Shown piece after piece: positions 52,593 through 61,251 of a stretch of DNA of 64,000 nt; position 1 is the stretch's first letter, and each line of letters begins with the position of its first letter. The stretch lies in contig NC_007510.1 of NCBI RefSeq assembly GCF_000012945.1, positions 1,860,001 through 1,924,000 on the forward strand. The letters run 5' to 3'. Source of the stretch: Burkholderia lata (lineage in GTDB: Bacteria; Pseudomonadota; Gammaproteobacteria; Burkholderiales; Burkholderiaceae). The translations under genes and the position numbers were made by a program. Below the pieces are notes generated by a model that did no database searches, was not told the DNA's origin, and worked only from the letters and a program-made list of their open reading frames with translations.

Positions 52593-53942
52593 CTAATCAG
52601 GCGCCGCGCCTACAGTCCAGAGCCCGGTCTGTGAAGCGGCTGCCATACTGGCCTCGAGGCGTGCGGCTTTCTCAGGTGTATCGATATATTGCGACAGCAT
52701 TGGCATAGGGCCGAAAACATTCCGACAGATAATCAAAATCTTCTTCTCATGTCTACGTACTTCCGCGGTGATAGTGGGTACGAGCGTTGCATGGAGTCGT
52801 ATCATGTCGTCGCTTGACCGATCCTTGCCGATTGTCATGCGATAGGAAAACTGCGCGACGGTCCGATTGAGTTGCCGGACTTTCTGAGTGTCAGCGATGG
52901 TACGGTGACGTGAGATCATGTTCGCTGGCGCAAGCTTGCTGGAGCCGCGAATAAGCATGCGTGCGGAAACTGGAAAGATCAGCTCGACCTCACCCGCATG
53001 GTCATAAGGGCTTCTTGCAAGGAACGCTTGGCGAGGATCATAACTACAGACCGGATTGTCTGAGGTGAGGAATGGCACGCTGGTCTTGTTGTGCAGCACC
53101 TCGAAACCGAGCTGAAAGCAAAGATCGCCAAAGTCCTTGAACTCAGCTTCCATCGCCAGCAGCGTCTCGTGTGGATTGATGCCGATCGGTACAGTATCGA
53201 ACTGTCCAGCGTAGCACTTTAGCTCAGGGGGAAGAACGCCGATCTCTTCAGCCACCTTGTGCTCGGTGCGCAACTTGGTTTCAAGCCTCAAAGCGTGACG
53301 ATCGCGGGTCGCCGGAACGCGGGCGCGCATGATCGCTGCCATACCTAGGACGTTGAAGGAAATGGCGGGTGACAGCCGGCGGGCTGCAAGGGCTTGGACC
53401 GTTTCAGGCCAAACGGTCTCGATCGTGTTCCACAAATCCTCGAAGCGGTGGTTCTCCCGGCCGCCATCCGGCAGCGGCTGCGAATAATAGTCTCTCTCGA
53501 ACCCGATCGCCCGCGGGTTCATCGGATGCGGGTCTTCCGGTGCCTCGCAGCGGTAGACCTGGACTCGGCCTCGATCATCCGCGAAGCCGTTCATATAGAC
53601 GACCGAGATGAAGTGATGTCGACGGTTGTTGCGATTAATGTCGCTGCGTGTGGGATTGAGTGTGCTAAACGGCCGCACATCGTCATCTACGGGCACATTG
53701 CCGGATGCACCGAAGTATGTGGGTTTCAATGTCATCTCCGCATCAGGCCTACCACGTGTGGTAGGGCCGAGATAGCTCAGATCGATCTGGGGCACATTCT
53801 GAGCGGCAGTAGCGCAGCGATTGGGATCGAGCGGGCACGCCCAGAGGGGCGCTGCAAACCACTGATCGTTTCCAAGATAGTCGCGAGGCACCCAACGCAG
53901 ATTAGCAGCCGCTGGGAGATCCTGCATGAATTCGAACCACAT
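52593..53942 (-). CDS. DUF4238 domain protein
   Basis: A protein of about 449 residues. The DUF4238 region begins at RRHHFISVVYMNGFADDRGRVQVYRCE near residue 105, the H-rich family start, and includes KTSVPFLTSDNPVCSYDP near residue 310, also family-typical. Function of DUF4238 is unknown. The start is uncertain: ATG 53942 (MWFEFMQDLP) is shown, 53735 (MTLKPTYF) is closer to the domain, and 54083 is possible. Neither has a clear ribosome site. AT-rich codon use differs from neighbours. Confidence 0.7.
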   Translation of the reverse strand: MWFEFMQDLPAAANLRWVPRDYLGNDQWFAAPLWACPLDPNRCATAAQNVPQIDLSYLGPTTRGRPDAEMTLKPTYFGASGNVPVDDDVRPFSTLNPTRSDINRNNRRHHFISVVYMNGFADDRGRVQVYRCEAPEDPHPMNPRAIGFERDYYSQPLPDGGRENHRFEDLWNTIETVWPETVQALAARRLSPAISFNVLGMAAIMRARVPATRDRHALRLETKLRTEHKVAEEIGVLPPELKCYAGQFDTVPIGINPHETLLAMEAEFKDFGDLCFQLGFEVLHNKTSVPFLTSDNPVCSYDPRQAFLARSPYDHAGEVELIFPVSARMLIRGSSKLAPANMISRHRTIADTQKVRQLNRTVAQFSYRMTIGKDRSSDDMIRLHATLVPTITAEVRRHEKKILIICRNVFGPMPMLSQYIDTPEKAARLEASMAAASQTGLWTVGAAPD

Positions 53943-54080
53943 AGTCCGAGTCTGAGTCGTGGCAAATTGGGTTGGGCCGACCAGACCATGAGGCTGCGCG
54001 AGCGCAACTGCGGTTGCACGCCGGGCACACTTTCTGGCCTGACGTGGACGAAAAGCACGTCGATGCCACTGGCTTGCTGT

Positions 54081-54212
54081 CATTCGCAGCTGATCGATAC
54101 GGATCTGCTGGCGCTAGCTCGCGCACACAAGGGCAAGCAGGCGACCTTCGATCGGCGCTTGGCTGTCGACGCCGTTCTGAATGGCGCAAAGCATCTTGAA
54201 CTGATTTCCTGA
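54081..54212 (+). pseudogene. fragment of a VapC/PIN-domain toxin
   Basis: The last 43 codons of a frame read HSQLIDTDLLALARAHKGKQ, then ATFDRRLAVDAVLNGAKHLELIS, the C-terminal PIN-domain pattern (aspartates of DTDLLALA and TFDRRL). The N-terminal catalytic Asp region and an antitoxin gene are absent. The next 234 bases hold no gene. Confidence 0.6.
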
Positions 54213-54446
54213 CCGTCGATCAAGAGCCGAAGTCGCGACAGTTTCGCTTGAACTGGTTTCGTTAAGCATGAGGCTGGCACGGAACAACTGAAGTGCGACC
54301 CCCGACAGATTGTCCGTTCTGAACGGATCGCTACCCCGGTTGTTCCAGACAGCTCAAGAAACTAGATTCGATCCTGCGTAATGCACGGCCCTGCAAGGGC
54401 ATCCGCCCGGCTGAACTTTGATTACCTTCCACGCAGGAGTATTTCG

Positions 54447-55214
54447 ATGTCGCACGAATCCAGGCTCTACGTCATCACCGGTTCCGCTTCGGGTATCGGT
54501 CGGGAAACAAAGCAGTTGCTCGAGTCCCACGGTCACCGTGTCATCGGAGCCGACATTCGCGACGCGGACGTGATCGCGGATCTCGCCACGCCCGAAGGGC
54601 GCACGGCGCTGGTCGAACAGGTGACGAAACTCAGCGGCGGCACCATCGATGCCGTGCTGGCCGTTGCCGGGGTCGACCTCGCCGGGCCGGCGACGGTCGC
54701 GATCAACTACTACGGCGCGATTGCCACGCTCGAGGGATTGCGGCCCTTGCTGCTGCGTTCGAATGCGCCGCGCGCGGTGGCCGTTTCGTCGATCACTTCG
54801 GTTCATCCGTTCAACGACCAGTTGCTCAACGCGCTGCTGGACGGCACGGAAGCATTCGCGCTGGAGAAGGCCGCCGAGGTGCCGTACGTCTATGCGACGA
54901 CGAAGCGTGCGTTGTCGCGCTGGATCCGGCGCAATGCGCTGAAAGCGGAATGGGCCGGCTCGAACATCCCGTTGAATGCGATCGCGCCAGGGCTCGTCAA
55001 GACCGAACTGCTCAAGCGGCTGTTCGAGGATCCCGAGACCCGGCAGCGCATCAACGCCGGCACGCCGATGCCGCTCGGCGGCCCGTACGAGCCGGTCGCG
55101 GCTGCGGAACTGCTGGCGTGGCTGTCCAGCGAAAAGAATGGGCACATGACCGGCCAGACGATCTTCATCGATGGTGGCGCGGACGTGATGATCCGCGGCG
55201 ACGCCGTGTGGTGA
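54447..55214 (+). CDS. SDR family dehydrogenase (hydroxysteroid dehydrogenase-like)
   Basis: A 255-residue SDR similar to 3-alpha-hydroxysteroid dehydrogenase. Cofactor motif TGSASGIG at 11-18, catalytic Ser114-115 region (VAVSSITSVH), Tyr149 and Lys153 (YATTK). A short helix insertion NDQLLNALLDGTEAFALEKAAEVPYVY lies before the Tyr. GCAGGAG precedes the ATG. It lies 137 bases before the TetR gene of the aromatic operon and may oxidise an alcohol intermediate. Confidence 0.9.
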   Translation: MSHESRLYVITGSASGIGRETKQLLESHGHRVIGADIRDADVIADLATPEGRTALVEQVTKLSGGTIDAVLAVAGVDLAGPATVAINYYGAIATLEGLRPLLLRSNAPRAVAVSSITSVHPFNDQLLNALLDGTEAFALEKAAEVPYVYATTKRALSRWIRRNALKAEWAGSNIPLNAIAPGLVKTELLKRLFEDPETRQRINAGTPMPLGGPYEPVAAAELLAWLSSEKNGHMTGQTIFIDGGADVMIRGDAVW

Positions 55215-55351
55215 ACGTGCGGCACGGGGTTTCGCTCGTCGTAGCAGGACAGGATCACAGTCGGCGTGTTCGCGAGAGTTTCAGCGCTACAATCGCGGAC
55301 ACGACAACGGATGGCGCCGCTCCATGCGCCATCCCCGACAGGAGTGCACTT

Positions 55352-56047
55352 GTGGCAAAGGTCAATGCCGACGCGCAAAAAGAACAGATCCTGAACGCGG
55401 CGGCGAAGCTCTTCATCGAGAAGGGGTTCGGCGGCGCGTCGATGCAGGAGATCGCGGAATCGCTCGGCGTCACGCGTACCGCGGTCTACTACTACTTCAA
55501 GAACAAGGATGAGATCCTGACCGCGCTGGTCGAGGAAGTCACGCTGCGCGCGCGGCGTGAGTCGAGTCGCGTGGCGGCGGAAGCGGACGCCGATCCGAAA
55601 GCGCGGCTGCGTGCGCTGGTGCACCAGCATGCAATGCTGATCCTGAAGCATCACAACGAATTCCGCGTGATCGACCGTACCGAACGGCAACTGCCCGAAC
55701 GCGCGTACCGCGCGAACGAAGAGGCCAAGCGCGCGGTGCTGGACAACTTCACGGCAGCCATCGAGGCCGGTGTGCAGACTGGCGTGTTCCGTGTGGTCGA
55801 TGCGAAGGTGGCGGCGTTCACGATGATCGGCATGTGCAGCTGGCCGGCATTCTGGTACAAGCCGGACGGCGCGAAGAGCGCGGAGGAAATCGCGGACGAG
55901 ATCGCCGAACTCGCGGTGCACTCGGTCATGCGGCCCGCCAAACGTCAGCTCAAGCGGGCCGGCGACGTGTCGGAAGCGCTGGCGCTGCTGCGCGAGGATC
56001 TCGATCATCTGGAACTGATTGTCGAAAAGGCGCCGAAAGCAGGCTAG
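55352..56047 (+). CDS. TetR-family transcriptional regulator
   Basis: A 231-residue TetR regulator. The HTH is KEQILNAAAKLFIEKGFGGASMQEIAESLGVTRTAVYYYFKNKDEIL. A GTG start at 55352 with ACAGGAG at 7 bases gives the standard length; upstream in-frame residues are shadow sequence of the SDR. The C-terminal ligand domain is 150 residues long. It lies 73 bases before the catabolic genes, whose promoter is overlapped by a TTTGAC palindrome, so it is the probable repressor. Confidence 0.9.
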   Translation: MAKVNADAQKEQILNAAAKLFIEKGFGGASMQEIAESLGVTRTAVYYYFKNKDEILTALVEEVTLRARRESSRVAAEADADPKARLRALVHQHAMLILKHHNEFRVIDRTERQLPERAYRANEEAKRAVLDNFTAAIEAGVQTGVFRVVDAKVAAFTMIGMCSWPAFWYKPDGAKSAEEIADEIAELAVHSVMRPAKRQLKRAGDVSEALALLREDLDHLELIVEKAPKAG

Positions 56048-56066
56048 GAAAATTTTTTGCACTGAA

Positions 56067-56104
56067 TTTGACATCAACGTCAAAAAACATATACTTGTGT
56101 CAAA
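56067..56104 (+). promoter_or_regulatory. promoter and operator of the aromatic operon
   Basis: TTTGAC-ATCAAC-GTCAAA (56067-56084) covers a TTGACA -35 (56068-56073), 16-base spacer and TATACT -10 (56090-56095). A further TGTCAAA at 56098-56104 mirrors the first half-site. The TetR protein just upstream is the likely binder; an aromatic CoA ester or acid would be the inducer. Confidence 0.7.
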
Positions 56105-56120
56105 TCAAGGAGACGGCTCG

Positions 56121-57380
56121 ATGAACGATCTGACTGAAGGGTTCGCCGACACGCAGGCTCGCGCGCTGGCGATCGACTGGTTTCCGCAAACGGCGCCGCA
56201 GTCCGTCCGGCAGCTCGGCGTGACATTGCGGACGGAGGATGGTGCGGCGACCTCGGGCATTCTGTATCGCGGCGCGTCGTCGAAGACGGTGGTGTGCCTG
56301 ATGCATCCGCGCGAGAACTTCTCGTTCCACTACATGATCCCGGCCTTGCTGAACGCGGGGGCATCGGTCTGGGCCCAGGCCAGCCGATCGGTCGGCAACG
56401 ACCTGCGTCTGGAGCACGAACTAGCGTTGCACGATGTGGCCGCCAGCATGCGCTACCTGCGCGAATCGGGTTTCGAGCGCATCGTGATGCTCGGTAATTC
56501 CGGTGGCTCGGGGTTGTACAGCCTTTACCACCAGCAGGCCACGCGTCCGGCCGACAGCCGGATTGCGCGCACGCCCGGCGGCAGGGCGACGCAGCTCGAA
56601 ACGGCTTCGCTGCCTGTGGCGGACGCGATGATCTATCTCGCGCCGCATCCGGGCCAGGGCCGTCTGCTGCTCGGCTGCATCGATCCGGCGGTGACGGACG
56701 AGGCTGATCCGCTTTCCGTCGACGACAGCCTGAACGCGTTCAATCCGGCCAATGGATACTCGCGCGAACCCGGCAAGACCCGATACAGCCCGGAATTCGT
56801 GACGCGCTATCGGCAGGCCCAGCACGATCGCGTCGCTCAGCTCGACGCGCACGCCCGGGCACTGATCGCGGTGCGGCAAGACGCGCGGCGGGCCGTAAAG
56901 GAAGGGCGAGCCACGTCGCGTCAGAAGGCCGAGGCGAATCACACGCCGATCCTGACGGTGTGGCGGACCGACGCCGACCTGCGCTGTCTCGACCAGGCGC
57001 TGGATCCGTCTGATCGTCTGCCCGGATCGTTGTGGTCGCCCAATCCTGTTATTTCGAACTACGGATCAGTCGGATTCGGTCGACTGTGCTCGCCCGAGTC
57101 GTGGCTGTCGACGTGGTCCGGCATTGCGTCGAATGCGGCGCTCGAGCTGACCGCGCCTGCAGTCGAGGTGCCGGCGCTGCTCGTCGAATACACCGGCGAC
57201 CAGACGACGTTTCCCGACGCGATCCGCGACATCTTCGCGGCGATCGGCGCGGCCGACAAAACCCATCTGCGGGTACGCGGCGACCATCACGGCCGGCCGC
57301 TCGGATCGGGTGAGGAGGCCGGCCGCTATGTCGCAGGGCGACTGATCGCGAACTGGCTGAAAGAGCGAGATTTCCTGTAA
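56121..57380 (+). CDS. alpha/beta hydrolase
   Basis: A 419-residue hydrolase, long for the fold. The nucleophile motif is MLGNSGGSGLYSLYH (Ser near residue 128) and a catalytic His candidate is in RGDHHGRPLGSGEE near residue 393. An insert of about 100 residues after the nucleophile (VADAMIYLAPHPGQGRLLL onward) is charged and could be a lid. First gene of the TetR-controlled operon, AAGGAGACGG ahead. It may cleave an ester substrate or the ring-fission product. Confidence 0.85.
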   Translation: MNDLTEGFADTQARALAIDWFPQTAPQSVRQLGVTLRTEDGAATSGILYRGASSKTVVCLMHPRENFSFHYMIPALLNAGASVWAQASRSVGNDLRLEHELALHDVAASMRYLRESGFERIVMLGNSGGSGLYSLYHQQATRPADSRIARTPGGRATQLETASLPVADAMIYLAPHPGQGRLLLGCIDPAVTDEADPLSVDDSLNAFNPANGYSREPGKTRYSPEFVTRYRQAQHDRVAQLDAHARALIAVRQDARRAVKEGRATSRQKAEANHTPILTVWRTDADLRCLDQALDPSDRLPGSLWSPNPVISNYGSVGFGRLCSPESWLSTWSGIASNAALELTAPAVEVPALLVEYTGDQTTFPDAIRDIFAAIGAADKTHLRVRGDHHGRPLGSGEEAGRYVAGRLIANWLKERDFL

Positions 57381-57396
57381 AACGAGGAGTTCCAGC

Positions 57397-58260
57397 ATGA
57401 ACCCGTCATCACCGCTTCGGCTGCAAGGCGTCGATCACACGGCCCGGCCGACTTGGAAGTTGCGCGAAACCGTCGAGTTCTATCGCGACATTCTGGGGTT
57501 GCCGCTGATCCACACGATCTCGGCACGTGGCTGGGGCCCGGAAACGCACCCGGACTTCCTGCATTTCTTCTTCGACAGCGGCAACGGCAGCACGATCGCG
57601 TTTTTCTACTATCTCGGCGAGCCGCAGCCAGTGGATCGCCCGTCGATGCCGCCGACGCCTGACGATCACGTGTTCGACGCGACGCATACCGCGTGGCTCG
57701 CCGACAGTGAGGCCGAGCTGCTGGCCTGGAAGGCGGCACTGGAAGCGAAGGGCGTCGAGGTGTCGTCGACGACCCGGCATGAAGTGATCGAATCGATCTA
57801 CTTCCGCGACCCGAACGGCTATTTCATCGAGATCACGGTGAAGCTGCGTCCGCTGCAGAAGCTCGACGAGCAGGATGCGGCGCTTACGCTGCAGGCCGCC
57901 ATCAATGCCGAACGTGCAGCGGCGCCGTCAACGGGCGGTGTTCGGGAGATCGACATCGTCTGGCGCGAAAAGGGCAGACTGCTCAGCAGCGCATTCGGCA
58001 TCGCGAGTGATGCGCCGGGCATGTTCGTGCCGGCACTGGCCGAATTCGAGAGCGTGGTCGCCGCCGCGCGGCAAAACACCGAGTATCGGGTGTCGCAGCC
58101 GTCGGCCGATTACTTCCTGATCGAAGGCCGGACGGCCCTCGAATTCGACCGCAAGGCGCTCGGGATGAAGCCTGCAGTCTGGTACGGGCTCTTCACCGGC
58201 GGCTTGCGCGGCAGCATCGACGTGTTCGACAAAGACCGCGTGCGCGTCGTGGCCGCGTAG
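57397..58260 (+). CDS. VOC-family extradiol dioxygenase-like protein
   Basis: A 287-residue protein. The first 150 residues form a VOC module: GVDHTARPTWKLRETVEFYRDILGLPLIH (metal His), TPDDHVFDATHTAWL and FRDPNGYFIEITVKL (metal Glu), as in extradiol ring-cleaving dioxygenases. The second half (about 180-287) is less like a VOC domain. Could cleave a 2,5- or 2,3-dihydroxy aromatic. Sixteen bases after the hydrolase; GAGGAGTTCC ribosome site. Confidence 0.82.
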   Translation: MNPSSPLRLQGVDHTARPTWKLRETVEFYRDILGLPLIHTISARGWGPETHPDFLHFFFDSGNGSTIAFFYYLGEPQPVDRPSMPPTPDDHVFDATHTAWLADSEAELLAWKAALEAKGVEVSSTTRHEVIESIYFRDPNGYFIEITVKLRPLQKLDEQDAALTLQAAINAERAAAPSTGGVREIDIVWREKGRLLSSAFGIASDAPGMFVPALAEFESVVAAARQNTEYRVSQPSADYFLIEGRTALEFDRKALGMKPAVWYGLFTGGLRGSIDVFDKDRVRVVAA

Positions 58261-58282
58261 CCCGGGACAGGAGGAGACAACC

Positions 58283-59968
58283 ATGACGGGCATTCATTTT
58301 CCGGTCGACGGTGTCGTCTATTGCGATCCGGCCGACGCGCAGCGTTACCTGCAGGCCGGTGCGTGGATCGATCGCACGTTCGGCGAGGCACTGGCGGAGA
58401 CGGCGCGACGGCTTCCGGACAAGGCCGCATTCATTGCCGACGGCCGGACGCTGACGTTTCGCGAGCTGGACGAAGAGAGTGATCGCCTCGCAGCGGCACT
58501 CGTGCGTCTCGGGCTGAAGCCGGGCACGCGCGCGATGTTCCAGATGGGCACGACCCTCGATACCGCGCTCGCGTTGTGCGCCTGCTACAAGAGCGGCGTC
58601 GTGCCGGTCTGTTCGCTGCCGCAATACCGCGAAGTCGAGATCGGCAAGCTCGCCGACCTCGCCCGGCCGGAAGCCTACTTCGTGCAGGCGGATATCGGCC
58701 GCTTCGATCTCGTCGAGTTTGCGCAGACGATGTGCCGCGAACACGCATCCTTCCGGCATCTGATCGTCGCGCGCGGCGAAGCGCTGGCCGGCGCGCAGTC
58801 GATGTCCGAGCTGACGTCGTCGCTTTCGCTCGACGAAGCGCGGCGGGTGCTGGCGGACGTGCGGATCGGATCCGAGGACGTGCTGAGCTTCCAGTTGTCG
58901 GGCGGCACGACGGGCGTGCCGAAGATCATCCCGCGCTTTCATGCGGAATACCTCGGTCATTCGCTGGCGTGGTCGCGTCACGTCAACGGCGGCGAGCAGG
59001 CCACGCTGATCTGGTCGCTGCCATTGCTGCACAACGCGGCGCACCTGTACGCGCTCGTGCCGACGATCGCGGCAGGGCAGACCACGATCCTGATGTCGTC
59101 CGTCGACGTGGTGCAGATGGCCCGGCTGATCGAGCAGCATCGCGCGACGCATGCGGTGTCGATCGGCCCGGTGGCGCCGCAGATCATGGCGAATCCGCAG
59201 GTGCTCGACCACGATCTGTCGTCGCTGAAGCTGTTCTTCTGCCTGACGCGCGCCGACAACCTCGAAGCGTATCTCGGTGTGCCGTGCTCGAACATGTACG
59301 GCACCACGGAAGGGTTGCTGATCGGATCCGGCGGCACCGTCGACGAGCACGTACGCCATCACACGCACGGCCGCTCGGGCTGCGACCAGGACGAACTCGT
59401 GCTGCTCGAGCCAGATAGCGAGATACCGGTTCCCACCGGGCAGGTCGGCGAACTCTGCTTTCGCGGTCCGTCCAGCCTGCGCGGCTATTTCAGTGCGCCG
59501 GAAGCCAACGCGACGGCCTTTACGAAGGACGGTTTCTTCCGTACCGGCGACATGATGCGGGCGCACGTGATCGACGGCGCGACGTATTTCTCGTTCGAGG
59601 GCCGCCTGCGCGACAACATCAATCGCGGCGGCGAAAAGATCGGCGCGGAAGAAGTCGAGGCATTCCTGAGCCATCACCCGGCGGTGCTCGACGCGAAGCT
59701 GGTCGCGATGCCAGATCCGGTCTATGGCGAGAAGGGCTGCGCGTTCCTGATCCTGCGGCCGGGACACGTCCCCCCGACGATCCCGGAACTGATCGACTTC
59801 CTCGGCACACAGGGCCTCGCGAAGTTCAAGTGCCCGGAGCGCGTCGAAGTGGTGGACGAGTTTCCAGTGACCCGGGTCGGCAAGGTCGACAAGCCGGCCA
59901 TGCGACGCGCGATTGCCGCCATTCTTGAAACAGAACAGTTGTCCCATACCCCCAGGCAGGAGCAATGA
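58283..59968 (+). CDS. aryl acid-AMP/CoA ligase (EntE/DhbE-like)
   Basis: A 561-residue adenylate-forming enzyme similar to 2,3-dihydroxybenzoate- and salicylate-activating ligases. Core motifs: FQLSGGTTGVPKIIPR (P-loop) near residue 200, MYGTTEG near residue 338, GFFRTGDMM near residue 415, GRLRDNINRGGEKIGAEEVE, and the C-terminal catalytic Lys in VTRVGKVDKPAMR. It should form the aryl-AMP and then CoA ester. Followed by CoA-ester hydroxylase and thioesterase genes, which supports an aryl-CoA pathway, not siderophore assembly. Confidence 0.9.
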   Translation: MTGIHFPVDGVVYCDPADAQRYLQAGAWIDRTFGEALAETARRLPDKAAFIADGRTLTFRELDEESDRLAAALVRLGLKPGTRAMFQMGTTLDTALALCACYKSGVVPVCSLPQYREVEIGKLADLARPEAYFVQADIGRFDLVEFAQTMCREHASFRHLIVARGEALAGAQSMSELTSSLSLDEARRVLADVRIGSEDVLSFQLSGGTTGVPKIIPRFHAEYLGHSLAWSRHVNGGEQATLIWSLPLLHNAAHLYALVPTIAAGQTTILMSSVDVVQMARLIEQHRATHAVSIGPVAPQIMANPQVLDHDLSSLKLFFCLTRADNLEAYLGVPCSNMYGTTEGLLIGSGGTVDEHVRHHTHGRSGCDQDELVLLEPDSEIPVPTGQVGELCFRGPSSLRGYFSAPEANATAFTKDGFFRTGDMMRAHVIDGATYFSFEGRLRDNINRGGEKIGAEEVEAFLSHHPAVLDAKLVAMPDPVYGEKGCAFLILRPGHVPPTIPELIDFLGTQGLAKFKCPERVEVVDEFPVTRVGKVDKPAMRRAIAAILETEQLSHTPRQEQ

Positions 59969-59969
59969 C

Positions 59970-60752
59970 ATGAGCCAGGTCAGCTATCGAATCGGCCAGA
60001 TCGTGCCCAGTTCGAACACGACGATGGAAACGGAAGTGCCGGCGCTGCTGCGCCGCCGCGAACTCGTCGCGCCGGAGCGCTTCACGTTTCATTCGAGCCG
60101 CATGCGTATGCACAAGGTGACGAAGGAAGAGCTCGTCGCGATGAACAAGGAAGGGCTGCGCTGCGCGGCAGAGCTTGCGGATGCGCGCATGGACGTGATG
60201 AGCACGGCATGCCTCGTTGCCATCATGGCGATGGGGCCGGGATACCACCGGACCGTCGAGCGCGAGCTGGAAGAGGTGGCGCGGGCCAACAGCTGCGAGG
60301 CAGCCGTGATGACGTCGGCCGGTGCGCTGATCGACGGGCTGCGCATCATGGGCGCGCGTCGGATCTCGCTGATGGCGCCGTACATGAAGCCGTTGACGAA
60401 GCTGGTGGTCGAATACATCGAGAGCGAAGGCATCGAGGTGATCGACGCGCTGTCGTTCGAGATTCCCGACAATCTCGACGTCGGCCGCCGCGATCCGCTG
60501 CAACTCGTGAACGATGTCGCGCGGCTGAACACGGCGAACGCCGACGTCGTGGTCGCGTCCGCCTGCGTGCAGATGCAGTCGCTGCCGGCGATCGACACGA
60601 TCCAGGCATCGCTCGGCATTCCGGTGACGTCGACCGCCGTGTGCACCACACGCCGGATGCTCGACAAGCTCGGTCTCGATGCGGTGATTCCCGGCGGCGG
60701 CGCGCTTCTGACGGACGCGTACGCCGGTCGCGTTGCCGTGGCGGAGGCCTGA
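59970..60752 (+). CDS. maleate cis-trans isomerase
   Basis: A 260-residue Asp/Glu racemase-superfamily protein very like maleate isomerase (NicE type): start YRIGQIVPSSNTTMETEVPALL, ERFTFHSSRMRM, and two catalytic cysteines Cys81 (STACLVAIMAMG) and Cys199 (VASACVQMQSLP). The reaction turns maleate into fumarate for the TCA cycle. AGGAG precedes the ATG, one base after the ligase stop. Its presence says that ring cleavage in this operon yields maleate. Confidence 0.92.
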   Translation: MSQVSYRIGQIVPSSNTTMETEVPALLRRRELVAPERFTFHSSRMRMHKVTKEELVAMNKEGLRCAAELADARMDVMSTACLVAIMAMGPGYHRTVERELEEVARANSCEAAVMTSAGALIDGLRIMGARRISLMAPYMKPLTKLVVEYIESEGIEVIDALSFEIPDNLDVGRRDPLQLVNDVARLNTANADVVVASACVQMQSLPAIDTIQASLGIPVTSTAVCTTRRMLDKLGLDAVIPGGGALLTDAYAGRVAVAEA

Positions 60753-60753
60753 C

Positions 60754-61251
60754 ATGAACGTGACGTCAGGGTTCGACGCGGGCCCGTCGGAGTGGCTCGT
60801 CAGCGAGCATCCGTTCGTGGTGCGGCGCTGCGTGAAATGGGGCGAGTGCGATCCCGCGGGCGTCGTCTATACCGTGAACTTCAGCGAATACGTGATCGCG
60901 CTCGCGAACCGGTTCTACGCGTACCTGCTCGGCGGATCGCTCGAGTCGGTCAAACGCGAACACGAATTCGGAACGCCGGTGAAGGCGTTGAGCTTCGTGT
61001 TCAACCAGAGCCTGCGTCCGGACGAACTGTTCGACATGCAGCTCACCGTCACGGATGTGCGCGAGCGTTCGTTCGATCTGACGGTTGAAGCAGTCGACCT
61101 GTCCGGCACGAGCGTGTTCTCGGCAAAGCTGAGTCCGATCTGCGTCGCGCGTCCGGAGCGCCGCTCCATTGCGATTCCACCCGTGCTCCGGGCGAAGTTG
61201 CTCGAGCGGCTGGAAGGAAAGGCCGTGCGGACCTCAGAAGGAGAAGCGTGA
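60754..61251 (+). CDS. 4HBT-family acyl-CoA thioesterase
   Basis: A 165-residue hotdog-fold thioesterase. The active-site region VKWGECDPAGVVYTVNFSEYV, with Asp in ECDPAG, is typical of 4-hydroxybenzoyl-CoA thioesterases. It follows the isomerase with one base between and overlaps the hydroxylase (TGATG). It should release the free hydroxylated acid from the CoA ester after hydroxylation. Confidence 0.9.
   Translation: MNVTSGFDAGPSEWLVSEHPFVVRRCVKWGECDPAGVVYTVNFSEYVIALANRFYAYLLGGSLESVKREHEFGTPVKALSFVFNQSLRPDELFDMQLTVTDVRERSFDLTVEAVDLSGTSVFSAKLSPICVARPERRSIAIPPVLRAKLLERLEGKAVRTSEGEA

Noticed and set aside
53394..54212. full 272-codon rightward frame ending in the VapC-like tail
   Set aside because: Only the last 43 codons look like a PIN domain; the rest is antisense to the DUF4238 gene.
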